NCBI RefSeq assembly: GCF_041431135.1
Contig: NZ_CP107799.1
Coordinates: forward strand, 4,092,001-4,156,000
Direction: 5' to 3'
DNA: 64,000 bases
Source of the DNA: Streptomyces sp. NBC_00554
GTDB lineage: Bacteria > Actinomycetota > Actinomycetes > Streptomycetales > Streptomycetaceae
Positions 27,289-36,723 of the stretch are shown here, piece by piece. The notes under the pieces are model-generated. The model was not told the origin of the DNA, searched no databases, and saw only the letters and a program-made list of their open reading frames with translations. A program made the position numbers and the translations under genes. The stretch's first letter is position 1, and every line of letters begins with the position of its first letter.

Positions 27289-30200
27289 TCAGACCTCTTC
27301 GACGCTGCTCGGCTCGCGCCGGGACAGGTCGATGCCAAGCTCCTCCGCTGCGCGGAAGACGTCCTCGTCGGTGTCGCGCATCTCGATGGACATGCCGTCC
27401 GAGGACAGCACCTCCACGTTGAGGCACAGGGACTGCATCTCCTTGATGAGCACCTTGAAGGACTCGGGGATGCCGGGCTCGGGGATGTTCTCGCCCTTGA
27501 CGATGGCCTCGTAGACCTTCACGCGGCCGGTGACGTCGTCGGACTTGATGGTCAGCAGCTCCTGGAGGGCGTAAGCGGCGCCATAAGCCTCAAGCGCCCA
27601 CACCTCCATCTCACCGAAGCGCTGGCCACCGAACTGGGCCTTACCACCCAGCGGCTGCTGGGTGATCATCGAGTACGGACCGGTCGAACGAGCGTGCAGC
27701 TTGTCGTCGACCAGGTGGTGGAGCTTCAGGATGTACATGTAGCCGACCGAGACCGGCTCCGGGAACGGCTCGCCGGAGCGGCCGTCGAACAGCGGTGCCT
27801 TACCGGTCGGGAGCACCATGCGCGATCCGTCGCGGTTCGGGATCGTGTGCTGCAGCAGACCCGCGAGCTCGTCCTCACGCGCACCGTCGAAGACGGGGGT
27901 GGCGACGTTGGTGCCCGGCACGACCTGGTCGGCACCGATGGCCTGCAGGCGCTGCGCCCACTCCTCGCCGAGCCCGGAGACGTCCCAGCCGCGGCTGGCG
28001 AGCCAGCCGAGGTGGATCTCCAGGACCTGTCCCGGGTTCATTCGGGACGGGACGCCGAGGGGGTTGAGGATGATGTCGACCGGGGTGCCGTCCTCCAGGA
28101 ACGGCATGTCCTCGATCGGCAGGATCTTGGAGATAACACCCTTGTTGCCGTGACGGCCTGCGAGCTTGTCACCGTCCGTGATCTTGCGCTTCTGCGCCAC
28201 GTAGACACGAACCAGCTGGTTCACGCCCGGCGGCAGCTCGTCGCCCTCTTCACGGTCGAAGACGCGGACGCCGATGACCTTGCCGATCTCGCCGTGCGGC
28301 ACCTTCAGCGAGGTGTCGCGCACCTCGCGCGCCTTCTCACCGAAGATCGCGCGGAGCAGGCGCTCCTCGGGGGTCAGCTCGGTCTCACCCTTGGGCGTGA
28401 CCTTGCCGACGAGGATGTCACCGGCGACGACCTCGGCACCGATACGGATGATGCCGCGCTCGTCGAGGTCGGCGAGGACCTCCTCGGAGACGTTCGGGAT
28501 GTCCCGGGTGATCTCCTCGGGGCCGAGCTTGGTGTCACGGGCGTCGACCTCGTGCTCCTCGATGTGGATCGAGGAGAGGACGTCGTCCTGCACGAGGCGC
28601 TGCGACAGGATGATCGCGTCCTCGTAGTTGTGACCCTCCCACGGCATGAACGCCACGAGCAGGTTCTTGCCGAGCGCCATCTCGCCGTTCTCGGTCGCCG
28701 GACCGTCGGCCAGAACCTGACCGGTGACGACCCGGGCGCCCTCGTCCACGACAACCTTCTGGTTGACGGACGTGCCCTGGTTCGAGCGGGAGAACTTGTG
28801 CAGGCGGTACGTGGTGTACGTGCCGTCGTCGTTGGCGGTGGTGACGTAGTCCGCGGAGACCTCCTGGACCACACCGTCCTTCTCCGACTTCAGTACGTCA
28901 CCGGCGTCGACCGCACAGCGGTACTCCATGCCGGTGCCGACCAGCGGCGCCTCGGACTTGATGAGCGGCACGGCCTGACGCATCATGTTCGCGCCCATGA
29001 GGGCACGGTTGGCGTCGTCGTGCTCGAGGAACGGGATCATCGCGGTCGCGACCGACACCATCTGGCGCGGCGAGACGTCCATGTAGTCGACGTCGTCACC
29101 GGCGATGTAGTCGATCTCGCCGCCACGACGACGGACGAGCACGCGGGACTCGGTGAAGCGCATGTCGTCGGACAGGCCGGCGTTGGCCTGGGCGATGACG
29201 AAGCGATCCTCTTCGTCGGCGGTCAGGTAGTCGACATCGTCGGTGACGGTGCCGTTGACGACCTTGCGGTACGGGGTCTCGACGAAACCGAACGCGTTGA
29301 CCCGGCCGTACGAGGCGAGCGAGCCGATCAGGCCGATGTTCGGGCCTTCAGGGGTCTCGATCGGGCACATGCGGCCGTAGTGCGACGGGTGCACGTCACG
29401 GACCTCGAAGCCGGCCCGCTCACGGGAGAGACCACCCGGGCCAAGCGCCGACAGACGGCGCTTGTGGGTGAGACCCGACAGCGGGTTGTTCTGGTCCATG
29501 AACTGCGACAGCTGGCTGGTGCCGAAGAACTCCTTGATGGAGGCGACGACCGGCCGGATGTTGATCAGGGTCTGCGGCGTGATCGCCTCGACGTCCTGAG
29601 TCGTCATGCGCTCACGGACGACGCGCTCCATACGAGCCAGACCCGTACGGACCTGGTTCTGGATGAGCTCGCCGACGTTGCGCAGACGACGGTTGCCGAA
29701 GTGGTCGATGTCGTCGGTCTCGACGACGATCGAGGCGCCGTTGGGGCCGACGGTCTCGGTCTCACCGGCGTGCAGCTTCACCAGGTACTTGATCGACGAG
29801 ATGATGTCCTCGACGGTCAGGATCCCGGCGTCCAGCGGCGCTTCGCTGCCGAGCTTCTTGTTCACCTTGTAGCGGCCGACCTTCGCGAGGTCGTAGCGCT
29901 TCGGGTTGAAGTAGAGGTTCTCGAGCAGGGTCTGCGCGGCCTCACGCGTCGGCGGCTCGCCCGGACGCAGCTTGCGGTAGATGTCGAGCAGCGCGTCGTC
30001 CTGGCCCTGGGTGTGGTCCTTCTCCAGGGTGGCGCGCATGGACTCGTACTCGCCGAACTCCTCGAGGATCTGCTCGGTCGTCCAACCGAGAGCCTTCAGG
30101 AGAACGGTGACGGACTGCTTGCGCTTGCGGTCGATGCGGACACCGACCATGTCGCGCTTGTCGATCTCCATCTCCAGCCAGGCACCCCGGGACGGGATGA

Positions 30201-30774
30201 CCTTCGTGGAGAAGATGTCCTTGTCGGACGTCTTGTCGATGGAGGAGTCGAAGTAGACACCCGGCGAGCGGACCAGCTGGGACACCACGACACGCTCGGT
30301 GCCGTTGATGACGAAGGTGCCCTTGTTGGTCATGAGCGGGAAGTCGCCCATGAAGACCGTCTGGGACTTGATCTCGCCGGTCTCGTTGTTGGTGAACTCG
30401 GCGGTCACGAAGAGCGGCGCGGAGTACGTGAAGTCACGGTCCTTGCACTCGTCGATCGAGTTCTTGGGAGGCTCGAAGCGGTGGTCGCGGAACGTCAAGG
30501 ACATCGACCCGGAGAAGTCCTCGATCGGGGAGATCTCCTCGAAGATCTCCTCCAGACCGGACTTGGTGGGGACATCCTGTCCACTGTCCAGAGCCGCCTC
30601 GACACGAGCCTTCCACGCGGCATTGCCGAGCAGCCAGTCGAAGCTCTCGGTCTGCAGCGCAAGAAGGTTCGGAACCTCGAGGGGCTCCTTGATCTTTGCA
30701 AAGGAGATGCGCAGCGGGGCGGTGCTGGCGCCGTTGTTCGTATTCGCGGTCGAGGCAGTGCGCGAGGCGGCCAA
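27289..30774 (-). CDS. rpoB: DNA-directed RNA polymerase subunit beta
   Basis: Beta subunit of 1161 residues. I prefer the TTG at 30774 (product AASRTASTANTNNGAS...), which has GGAAGGA upstream and matches the known streptomycete start; an in-frame ATG at 30804 would add ten residues. The rifampicin-resistance cluster is wild-type (GTSQLSQFMDQNNPLSG, THKRRLSALGPGG). No second, resistance-type rpoB is in the window. Confidence 0.97.
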   Translation of the reverse strand: MAASRTASTANTNNGASTAPLRISFAKIKEPLEVPNLLALQTESFDWLLGNAAWKARVEAALDSGQDVPTKSGLEEIFEEISPIEDFSGSMSLTFRDHRFEPPKNSIDECKDRDFTYSAPLFVTAEFTNNETGEIKSQTVFMGDFPLMTNKGTFVINGTERVVVSQLVRSPGVYFDSSIDKTSDKDIFSTKVIPSRGAWLEMEIDKRDMVGVRIDRKRKQSVTVLLKALGWTTEQILEEFGEYESMRATLEKDHTQGQDDALLDIYRKLRPGEPPTREAAQTLLENLYFNPKRYDLAKVGRYKVNKKLGSEAPLDAGILTVEDIISSIKYLVKLHAGETETVGPNGASIVVETDDIDHFGNRRLRNVGELIQNQVRTGLARMERVVRERMTTQDVEAITPQTLINIRPVVASIKEFFGTSQLSQFMDQNNPLSGLTHKRRLSALGPGGLSRERAGFEVRDVHPSHYGRMCPIETPEGPNIGLIGSLASYGRVNAFGFVETPYRKVVNGTVTDDVDYLTADEEDRFVIAQANAGLSDDMRFTESRVLVRRRGGEIDYIAGDDVDYMDVSPRQMVSVATAMIPFLEHDDANRALMGANMMRQAVPLIKSEAPLVGTGMEYRCAVDAGDVLKSEKDGVVQEVSADYVTTANDDGTYTTYRLHKFSRSNQGTSVNQKVVVDEGARVVTGQVLADGPATENGEMALGKNLLVAFMPWEGHNYEDAIILSQRLVQDDVLSSIHIEEHEVDARDTKLGPEEITRDIPNVSEEVLADLDERGIIRIGAEVVAGDILVGKVTPKGETELTPEERLLRAIFGEKAREVRDTSLKVPHGEIGKVIGVRVFDREEGDELPPGVNQLVRVYVAQKRKITDGDKLAGRHGNKGVISKILPIEDMPFLEDGTPVDIILNPLGVPSRMNPGQVLEIHLGWLASRGWDVSGLGEEWAQRLQAIGADQVVPGTNVATPVFDGAREDELAGLLQHTIPNRDGSRMVLPTGKAPLFDGRSGEPFPEPVSVGYMYILKLHHLVDDKLHARSTGPYSMITQQPLGGKAQFGGQRFGEMEVWALEAYGAAYALQELLTIKSDDVTGRVKVYEAIVKGENIPEPGIPESFKVLIKEMQSLCLNVEVLSSDGMSIEMRDTDEDVFRAAEELGIDLSRREPSSVEEV

Positions 30775-31117
30775 GAGGGGGTCCTTCCGAGGGCTCGGAC
30801 TCACTACGCGCGTACCGGTCCCATGTTGGGCACAGAGACAGAGGCGTTCCCGATTCAGCCAAAGAAGGCCTGGTCAGGGACGTTCCAATCGTCGGTGTTC
30901 ATACACGGGTATGCCCCTGGTGACGGGCAGGAGGCAGCTAACAGGCAGCGCAAAGGGTCAGTGTAGCCACAAGGCCCACTGATGTCCAGTCCCGGTTTTT
31001 TGAGACCCTCGTTGTTCTCAACACCTGCGGCAAGCCACGCCCTCAATGCACATCGATACTGCCCTCTTCGCCACCGATCCATGCCTCGGATCCGGATCGT
31101 TGTGACGACGCGTCCTG

Positions 31118-31146
31118 AGAATTGCGCGCTGCGTGCGGTTCGTCAA
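31118..31146 (-). promoter_or_regulatory. probable rpoBC promoter
   Basis: Minus-strand TTGACG (31141-31146), 17-bp spacer, AATTCT (31118-31123). The -35 and spacing are good, the -10 partial. It lies downstream of the rplL hairpin. Confidence 0.5.
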
Positions 31147-31292
31147 GGCCCCCCAAGCCCAAACCGAGTGCCGCGATAGTCACGTGCAGCCGTCGTACAG
31201 CCCGTCACAGGGGCGGCCGGAGGCACAACGAAGATCACCTTACTCGTCGCGAACACCTGCGCAAGGCAGCCGCCGCACGACCCCCGGAAACG

Positions 31293-31330
31293 CCGAAGAG
31301 CGACCACCCAATTGGGTGATCGCTCTTCGG
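31293..31330 (-). terminator. terminator/attenuator after rplL
   Basis: An 18-bp stem (31293-31310 with 31313-31330) is fully paired in the minus-strand RNA if one G-U pair is counted, with a two-base apex. It lies 72 bases after rplL. No T-run, so partial termination or RNase III processing is possible. Confidence 0.65.
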
Positions 31331-31401
31331 TGCGTCAGCGTTACAGCGCTACGCGAGCGGCTTTGTCAGCCCGCTGGAGTCCGGTACGGACCCGCGAGGT
31401 G

Positions 31402-31785
31402 TTACTTGACCTCGACGGAGGCGCCAGCGCCCTTGAGGGACTCGGCAGCCTTCTCAGCGGCCTCCTTGGCGACCTTCTCGAGGACCGGCTTCGGAGCGCC
31501 GTCGACGAGGTCCTTGGCCTCCTTCAGACCCAGCGAGGTCAGCTCACGCACGACCTTGATGACCTGGATCTTCTTCTCGCCGGCACCCGTGAGGATGACG
31601 TCGAACTCGTCCTGCTCCTCCGGAGCCTCGGCAACGGCGCCCGGGCCGGCGGGGCCGGCAACGGCGACCGCGGCGGCGGCGGTGACGTCGAACTTCTCCT
31701 CGAAGGCCTTCACGAACTCGGAGAGCTCGATGAGGGTGAGGTTCTCGAACTGCGCGAGCAGCTCTTCCTGGGACAGCTTCGCCAT
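31402..31785 (-). CDS. rplL: 50S ribosomal protein L7/L12
   Basis: Acidic stalk protein that recruits translational GTPases; 127 residues. N-terminal dimerisation region (LSQEELLAQFENLTLIELSE), Ala/Gly/Pro hinge (VAVAGPAGPGAVAEAPEEQ) and C-terminal domain (IKVVRELTSLGLKEAKDLVD). It follows rplJ by 110 bases. Confidence 0.98.
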   Translation of the reverse strand: MAKLSQEELLAQFENLTLIELSEFVKAFEEKFDVTAAAAVAVAGPAGPGAVAEAPEEQDEFDVILTGAGEKKIQVIKVVRELTSLGLKEAKDLVDGAPKPVLEKVAKEAAEKAAESLKGAGASVEVK

Positions 31786-31895
31786 GATGGCGTCCTTCCA
31801 CTCATTCGGCAGGTGCCGGTATGTACTGGTGAGGCGGGCGTACGTTCGGCCCGCTGCGACCGTCGCCTCAGGCGGCGGTCAATGCGCGAGCCGAA

Positions 31896-32426
31896 TTACT
31901 CGGCACCGCCCTGCTCTTCGAGCTTGACGCGAAGCGCCTCCGCAGTGCGGACGAACTTCGACGGAAGCGCCTGGAAGAGCTGCGCAGCCTGAGTCTGCTT
32001 GCCCTTCATGGCGCCCGCCAGCTTGGCGAGCAGAACCTCGCGGGACTCGAGGTCCGCAAGCTTCTTGATCTCGTCGGCGGACAGCGCCTTGCCGTCAAGG
32101 ACACCGCCCTTGATGACGAGGTTGGGGTTGTCCTTGGCGAAGTCACGAAGACCCTTCGCCGACGTCACCGGGTCACCGGTGATGAAGGCGACCGCCGTCG
32201 GACCGTTGAACAGGTCGTCGAGCGTAGAGATCCCGGCCTCGTTGGCCGCGATCTTGGTCAGCGTGTTCTTCACCACGGCGTACTGGGCGTCTTCACCGAG
32301 CGAACGACGCAGCGTCTTGAGCTGCGCCACGGTGAGACCCCGGTACTCGGTCAGCACAGCGGCGTTCGAGCTACGGAACTGGTCCGCGAGCTCGGCTACC
32401 GCGGCAGCCTTGTCGGGCCTTGCCAT
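31896..32426 (-). CDS. rplJ: 50S ribosomal protein L10
   Basis: Stalk-base protein that anchors L7/L12 dimers; 176 residues. It contains VLTEYRGLTVAQLKTLRRSL near the N-terminus and a C-terminal helix for L12 binding (KFVRTAEALRVKLEEQG). The L10-L12 complex commonly represses its own operon via the leader; a leader hairpin is present upstream. Confidence 0.98.
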   Translation of the reverse strand: MARPDKAAAVAELADQFRSSNAAVLTEYRGLTVAQLKTLRRSLGEDAQYAVVKNTLTKIAANEAGISTLDDLFNGPTAVAFITGDPVTSAKGLRDFAKDNPNLVIKGGVLDGKALSADEIKKLADLESREVLLAKLAGAMKGKQTQAAQLFQALPSKFVRTAEALRVKLEEQGGAE

Positions 32427-32482
32427 AAGCGTGGCCTCCTTCCGGGTGATGAGGACCGCTCAGAAGGGGCTGAGGAAAACGA

Positions 32483-32508
32483 AACGCCCCGGCGCAGGCG
32501 CACGGGGC
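32483..32508 (-). ncRNA. candidate L10 leader hairpin
   Basis: Minus-strand arms ACGCCCCG and CGGGGCGT pair around a 10-base GC-rich loop, 57 bases upstream of rplJ. Position fits the autoregulatory L10(L12)4-binding leader known from many bacteria; the kink-turn was not verified by eye. Confidence 0.45.
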
Positions 32509-32654
32509 GTAGCTCGACCGGAATTCCTTGACGAAGTTCCGGGAGCATGTCCACAGTCACCTACGCGGGTCGTCCGCAGTTTCAGCGGATCCTTCGGTCA
32601 CCGCGCCCTCTTACGAGCACACGGCAACGACCAGCGGTCTTTGGCTTCTCTGGG

Positions 32655-32684
32655 AGAGTACGCGACCGGATCGCCGTCAAGCAA
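32655..32684 (-). promoter_or_regulatory. candidate rplJL promoter
   Basis: Minus-strand TTGCTT (32679-32684), 18-bp spacer, TACTCT (32655-32660). It would give a leader of about 220 bases. Confidence 0.35.
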
Positions 32685-32749
32685 ATCCGCCCGAACGGTC
32701 CAAACCCCTGCGGGCGGCTCAGCCCTCCTGGGCTGCCCGAATCCGGGGC

Positions 32750-33670
32750 TCAGGAGGTCGCACCCTGCGCCTTCAGCAGCTCCTTGAAGTCGGCGGTGTC
32801 ACTCGCCGGGGGCTTCTGGGTGGAGACCTTCACCCCGTAGTCGCTGTAGTACGCCGTCGAGGACATCGAGCCGGTCGTCAGCTCGCCCTTCTCGACCTTC
32901 TTGACCAGCAGGTCGTCGCCGTTGACCCAGATGTCGACCGTCTCCGTGGTGACGCCGGCCTGGGTGAGCTGCTTCTTCAGGTCGGCGAGCTGGCTTTCGG
33001 TGAGGCTGGAGTTGTCGGTGGCGAGGTCCGCGACGTCCACCGTGCCCGAGTAGTGCGTGGTCCGCTCGCCGCGGACGGTCTCCTCGCCGACCTTCTTCAC
33101 GTCACCGGAGGCGAGCAGGAGCTTCACGGACTGGTTCGGCGTGGTGTTCTGCATCTGGTCCTGCAGATACGCGCCCGAGCTGCCGCCGAGCTCCGCCAGG
33201 TCGTCGTACGCGTACCTGATCCAGTGCTTGCCGCCCGCCTGCTCGGCGAACGCGTCGCCCATCTTCGCGTAGTAGGCGTCGGGCAGATAGCGGGCCTGCA
33301 TGGTGGTGCTGCCCGTCTGACGCATCGTGTCGGCCATCGTGCCGCCGGTGTACGTGATCGTCAGGTTGCCCGTGAGGCCGTCGGCCCATCCCAGGGCGCC
33401 GTCCGCCGTCATGGACATCATCGTGCCCATGGTCGTCGTGGACTCGACTCTGGCCGAATCGGCGCCGTCCGTGGACTTCTCGGCGGAGCGCAGGGCGGTT
33501 ATGGAGCTTATGTGCGCCGTGCCCTTGTGCACCGCCTTGTCGTCCCTGCCAGAGGCGTCGCGGCCGTCGGAGCCGCCGGAGGAGTCCGGGGAACTGCAGG
33601 CGGCCATCCCCGCCAGCACACCCGTCAGCGCGAGCGACAGGGTCACGCGGCGCACACTCGTGCTCATCAT
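32750..33670 (-). CDS. secreted lipoprotein (LppX/LprAFG-like)
   Basis: About 306 residues. The N-terminus is a lipoprotein signal (SVRRVTLSLALTGVLAGMAA followed by the lipid Cys), then a Ser/Gly/Asp linker and a beta-rich domain with many polar strands. It resembles actinobacterial lipoproteins thought to carry lipids across the envelope. An ATG at 33670 or 33667 is preferred over GTG at 33679, because GGGGTGGG then serves as ribosome site. It sits between rplJ and rplA, all on the same strand, but behind the rplA terminator. Confidence 0.8.
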   Translation of the reverse strand: MMSTSVRRVTLSLALTGVLAGMAACSSPDSSGGSDGRDASGRDDKAVHKGTAHISSITALRSAEKSTDGADSARVESTTTMGTMMSMTADGALGWADGLTGNLTITYTGGTMADTMRQTGSTTMQARYLPDAYYAKMGDAFAEQAGGKHWIRYAYDDLAELGGSSGAYLQDQMQNTTPNQSVKLLLASGDVKKVGEETVRGERTTHYSGTVDVADLATDNSSLTESQLADLKKQLTQAGVTTETVDIWVNGDDLLVKKVEKGELTTGSMSSTAYYSDYGVKVSTQKPPASDTADFKELLKAQGATS

Positions 33671-33769
33671 TCGTCCCACCCCTATGCGAATCCCCTATGC
33701 GAATTCTGTGCTCCGCACGCTACTGCAGCCCACTGACACCCGTATCAGGATTTGTTGCCCACGAATGCG

Positions 33770-33805
33770 GACGGGCCCCGCACCTCGAAAGGTGCGGGGC
33801 CCGTC
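33770..33805 (-). terminator. terminator of the rplKA transcript
   Basis: A perfect 16-bp stem (33770-33785 with 33790-33805) and CGAA loop lies 45 bases after the rplA stop. It separates rplKA from the lipoprotein gene. Confidence 0.8.
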
Positions 33806-33849
33806 TCAGATACGCGTACGCGACGCGGTCACCGGGGTGAGCGGGAGGC

Positions 33850-34575
33850 TCAGACGGCGGCCGGGTCCTCCTCGACGAGGAGGTTGCGGGTGCGGTTCGA
33901 GTCGAGCTGAATGCCGGGGCCGATCGTGGTGCTGATCGTGGCCTTCTTGATGTAGCGACCCTTGGCGGCCGACGGCTTCAGACGAAGGATCTCGTCCAGC
34001 GCGGCGCCGTAGTTCTCCACCAGCTGGGTCTCGTCGAACGAGGTCTTGCCGATGATGAAGTGCAGGTTCGAGTGCTTGTCGACGCGGAACTCGATCTTGC
34101 CGCCCTTGATCTCGGTCACGGCCTTGGCCACGTCCGGGGTCACGGTGCCGGTCTTCGGGTTCGGCATCAGACCACGCGGGCCGAGGACTCGGCCGAGGCG
34201 GCCGACCTTGCCCATGAGGTCCGGGGTGGCGACGACGGCGTCGAAGTCCAGACGGCCCTTCGACACCTCGTCGATGAGCTCGTCGGAGCCGACGATGTCG
34301 GCGCCCGCGGCGAGTGCGGCCTCGGCACGGTCACCGGTCGCGAAGACCAGGACCCGGGCGGTCTTACCGGTGCCGTGCGGGAGGTTCACGGTGCCACGGA
34401 CCATCTGGTCGGCCTTGCGCGGGTCGACACCCAGACGGAAGGCGACCTCGACAGTGCCGTCGAACTTCGAGGTGGAGGTCTCCTTGGCGAGACGGACGGC
34501 CTCGAGCGGGGCGTAGAACTTCTCCCGGTCGATCTTGGCGTCCGCAGCGCGGAGAGACTTGCTGCGCTTGCTCAC
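33850..34575 (-). CDS. rplA: 50S ribosomal protein L1
   Basis: L1-stalk protein that helps move deacylated tRNA out of the E site; in many bacteria it represses the L11-L1 operon. The 241 residues include KFDGTVEVAFRLGVDPRKAD and the L1 signature GKVGRLGRVLGPRGLMPNPK. It follows rplK by 94 bases. Confidence 0.98.
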   Translation of the reverse strand: MSKRSKSLRAADAKIDREKFYAPLEAVRLAKETSTSKFDGTVEVAFRLGVDPRKADQMVRGTVNLPHGTGKTARVLVFATGDRAEAALAAGADIVGSDELIDEVSKGRLDFDAVVATPDLMGKVGRLGRVLGPRGLMPNPKTGTVTPDVAKAVTEIKGGKIEFRVDKHSNLHFIIGKTSFDETQLVENYGAALDEILRLKPSAAKGRYIKKATISTTIGPGIQLDSNRTRNLLVEEDPAAV

Positions 34576-34669
34576 TGCTTCTCCTGATGTGTTCTGAGGA
34601 GTCGTGGTGCGGACCGAGCAGGCCCTGCCACGTGCGGCCGAGGCCGCATGGTTCCTACGAAGGTGGGTG

Positions 34670-35104
34670 TCAGCCCTCGACCGTGATGCCCATGGAACGG
34701 GCGGTGCCGGCGATGATCTTCGACGCGGCGTCCAGGTCGTTGGCGTTCAGGTCGGGCATCTTGGTCGTGGCGATCTCACGGACCTGCGCCTGGGTGATCT
34801 TGGCGACCTTGGTCTTGTGCGGCTCGCCGGAGCCCTTCTCGACACCCGCGGCCTTGAGGATCATCTTGGCGGCCGGCGGAGTCTTGGTGATGAAGGTGAA
34901 GGAGCGGTCTTCGTAGACCGTGATCTCCACCGGGATCACCCAGCCACGCTGCGACTCGGTCGCGGCGTTGTAGGCCTTGCAGAACTCCATGATGTTGACG
35001 CCGTGCTGACCCAGCGCGGGGCCGACCGGCGGAGCCGGGTTGGCGGCGCCGGCCTGGATCTGGAGCTTGATAAGCCCCGTGACCTTCTTCTTCTTGGGAG
35101 GCAT
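34670..35104 (-). CDS. rplK: 50S ribosomal protein L11
   Basis: GTPase-centre protein that, with 23S rRNA, forms the thiostrepton site; also needed for RelA activation. 144 residues with the proline-rich N-terminal loop [20 protein letters not shown] intact (no resistance-type change at the prolines). First gene after the nusG terminator. Confidence 0.98.
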
Positions 35105-35233
35105 TCCGGGTCCTCTTTCGTTTTCGCCTACCTACGCCCGAGACACGCTCGGACGACTGCCTTCAACCGAACCCATGACTCTGACCCGGATGGAGGCATA
35201 CCGCACAACGATAACGGGTATCCATGCGCGGCT

Positions 35234-35281
35234 AAAAACCGAGCAGGTCAGACAGGCTGCGAGCCCGTCTGACCTGTTCGG
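35234..35281 (-). terminator. intrinsic terminator between nusG and rplK
   Basis: A 15-bp stem (35239-35253 with 35267-35281), one mismatch, and a further GGCT/AGCC with GCG loop, followed on the minus strand by TTTTT. This is the most canonical intrinsic terminator in the window. It separates secE-nusG from rplKA. Confidence 0.88.
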
Positions 35282-35302
35282 AAGACGTACGTCCAGAAGG
35301 TG

Positions 35303-36184
35303 CTAGTTCTTCTGGATCTGGTCGAAGGAAAGCTCGACCGGAGTCTCGCGGCCGAAGATCTCGACGAGGCCCTTGACCTTCTTCGAGTCGGCGTTGATCT
35401 CGTTGATGGTCGCCTGGAGCGTGGCGAACGGGCCGTCGGTGACGGTGACCGAGTCGCCGACCTCGAAGTCCAGCACCTGGACCTCGAGCTTGCGGGCCGG
35501 AGCCGGCCTGCCCTCGGCCTCGGCTGCCTCACGGGCGGCCTTCTCCTCGGCCTCCGGGGCAAGCATCTTGACGATCTCGTCCAGGGTCAGCGGGTACGGG
35601 TCGTAGGCGTTGCCCACGAAGCCGGTGACGCCGGGGGTGTTACGGACGACGCCCCAGGACTCGTTCGTCAGGTCCATGCGCACCAGCACGTAGCCGGGGA
35701 GCTTGTTCTGCCGGACGGTCTTGCGCTCGCCGTTCTTGATCTGCGCGACCTCTTCCTGCGGCACCTCGGCCTGGAAGATGAAGTCCTCCACGTTCAGCGA
35801 GACGGCACGCTGTTCGAGGTTGGTCTTCACGCGGTTCTCGTAACCGGCGTACGTGTGGATGACGTACCACTCGCCGGGGAGGGCACGGAGCTCCTCGCGC
35901 AGGGCGGTGACGGGGTCGACGGGCTCGGGCTCTTCTTCGGCCTCGGCCTCGTCGTCCTCGACAGCGAGGTCCTCGTCGGAAACGTCGTCGTCCTCGACGG
36001 ACTCGACGTCCCCACCGGACTCGTCCTCGACGTGCAGGGCCGCCTCTTCGGCGGGCTCGCCCGCGGCGGCGTCGGCAGCCTCGACCTCGTCCGGGTCCTC
36101 GGTGTCCGCGCCCTCCACGATGTCGAGCTCGTCCTCAACGGACTCGACCGACTCGATGGCGTCGTTCAGGTTCGGGTCAGACAC
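35303..36184 (-). CDS. nusG: transcription termination/antitermination factor NusG
   Basis: RNA polymerase-associated elongation factor that couples to S10 and Rho. 293 residues: an acidic N-terminal extension of about 110 residues (Glu/Asp-rich, as in other Streptomyces NusG), the NGN domain (EWYVIHTYAGYENRVKTNLE), and a C-terminal KOW domain (VGDSVTVTDGPFATLQATIN). It follows secE by 77 bases containing a hairpin. Confidence 0.97.
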   Translation of the reverse strand: MSDPNLNDAIESVESVEDELDIVEGADTEDPDEVEAADAAAGEPAEEAALHVEDESGGDVESVEDDDVSDEDLAVEDDEAEAEEEPEPVDPVTALREELRALPGEWYVIHTYAGYENRVKTNLEQRAVSLNVEDFIFQAEVPQEEVAQIKNGERKTVRQNKLPGYVLVRMDLTNESWGVVRNTPGVTGFVGNAYDPYPLTLDEIVKMLAPEAEEKAAREAAEAEGRPAPARKLEVQVLDFEVGDSVTVTDGPFATLQATINEINADSKKVKGLVEIFGRETPVELSFDQIQKN

Positions 36185-36229
36185 GGTGGCTGCTTCTTCC
36201 TGGATACATGGGGGTGGAACACACGAAAG

Positions 36230-36249
36230 GGGCGCCGGTGTCGGCGCCC
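36230..36249 (-). promoter_or_regulatory. hairpin between secE and nusG
   Basis: Seven-bp GC arms (GGGCGCC with GGCGCCC) around a GGTGTC loop, 12 bases past the secE stop. Probably an intercistronic stabiliser or weak attenuator. Confidence 0.45.
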
Positions 36250-36261
36250 TTCGCGTTTGGC

Positions 36262-36543
36262 TCAGCCAAATACGTACTTGGCGGCGTGGTCGAGTCCATA
36301 GTCAATCACGGTCACCAGAGCGATCATGATGACGACGAAGACAATTACCACTGAGGTGTACGTCGTCAGCTGATTGCGCGTCGGCCAGACGACCTTGCGG
36401 AGCTCCGCGACGATCTGGCGGTAGAAGGTGGCAAGGCGCCTCAGAGGGCCCTTCTTGCCACGCTTGCCGCCCTTGCGAGTCTTCTTATTGGACTCCGGTG
36501 CCTCGGCATCAGGCATGTCGATGGAGCCCACGGCGTCCGTCAC
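36262..36543 (-). CDS. secE: preprotein translocase subunit SecE
   Basis: Essential clamp subunit of the SecYEG channel; 93 residues with a basic cytosolic part (KKTRKGGKRGKKGPLRRLAT), the conserved amphipathic helix RQIVAELRKVVWPTRNQL, and one membrane span (VVIVFVVIMIALVTVIDYGL). It lies downstream of tRNA-Trp and upstream of nusG, the standard actinobacterial order. Confidence 0.97.
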   Translation of the reverse strand: MTDAVGSIDMPDAEAPESNKKTRKGGKRGKKGPLRRLATFYRQIVAELRKVVWPTRNQLTTYTSVVIVFVVIMIALVTVIDYGLDHAAKYVFG

Positions 36544-36650
36544 TCGTCCTCACCTGATTCCGGGTCGTGGCTACGCCGTGCCCGGCCAGGCCGCACGGCG
36601 GTGCATTGCAGTACGTACATGCGCACACATCCTGGCGAAGGATTGTGTAG

Positions 36651-36723
36651 CAGGGCCGGAGGGACTTGAACCCCCAACCGCTGGTTTTGGAGACCAGTGC
36701 TCTACCAATTGAGCTACGACCCT
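36651..36723 (-). tRNA. trpT: tRNA-Trp (CCA)
   Basis: 73 bases folding into a full cloverleaf: acceptor AGGGTCG pairs with CGGCCCT, discriminator G, anticodon loop CTCCAAA giving CCA, and TTCAAGT T-loop. It lies 107 bases upstream of secE; the 3' CCA is not encoded. Confidence 0.95.

Larger units (their letters stand above)
30775..31401 (-). other. rplL-rpoB intergenic region
   Basis: 627 bases without a gene. It contains a strong hairpin after rplL (31293-31330) and a promoter candidate (31118-31146) with a leader of about 340 bases to rpoB. This arrangement allows partial uncoupling of rpoBC from rplJL. Confidence 0.6.
32427..32749 (-). other. rplJ leader and upstream region
   Basis: 323 bases between rplJ and the lipoprotein gene. 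It holds a GC hairpin of the L10-leader type (32483-32508) and a promoter candidate (32655-32684), and no plausible gene. Confidence 0.55.

Noticed and set aside
27694..30966. 1090-codon plus-strand open frame antisense to rpoB
   Set aside because: Shadow of rpoB for the same reason; no ribosome site or recognisable domain.
35138..35152. CCGAG-ACACG-CTCGG hairpin before rplK, resembling the rpsJ/rpsL element
   Set aside because: Only the loop style is similar; the stem sequence differs and is 5 bp, so I do not count it as a third copy.
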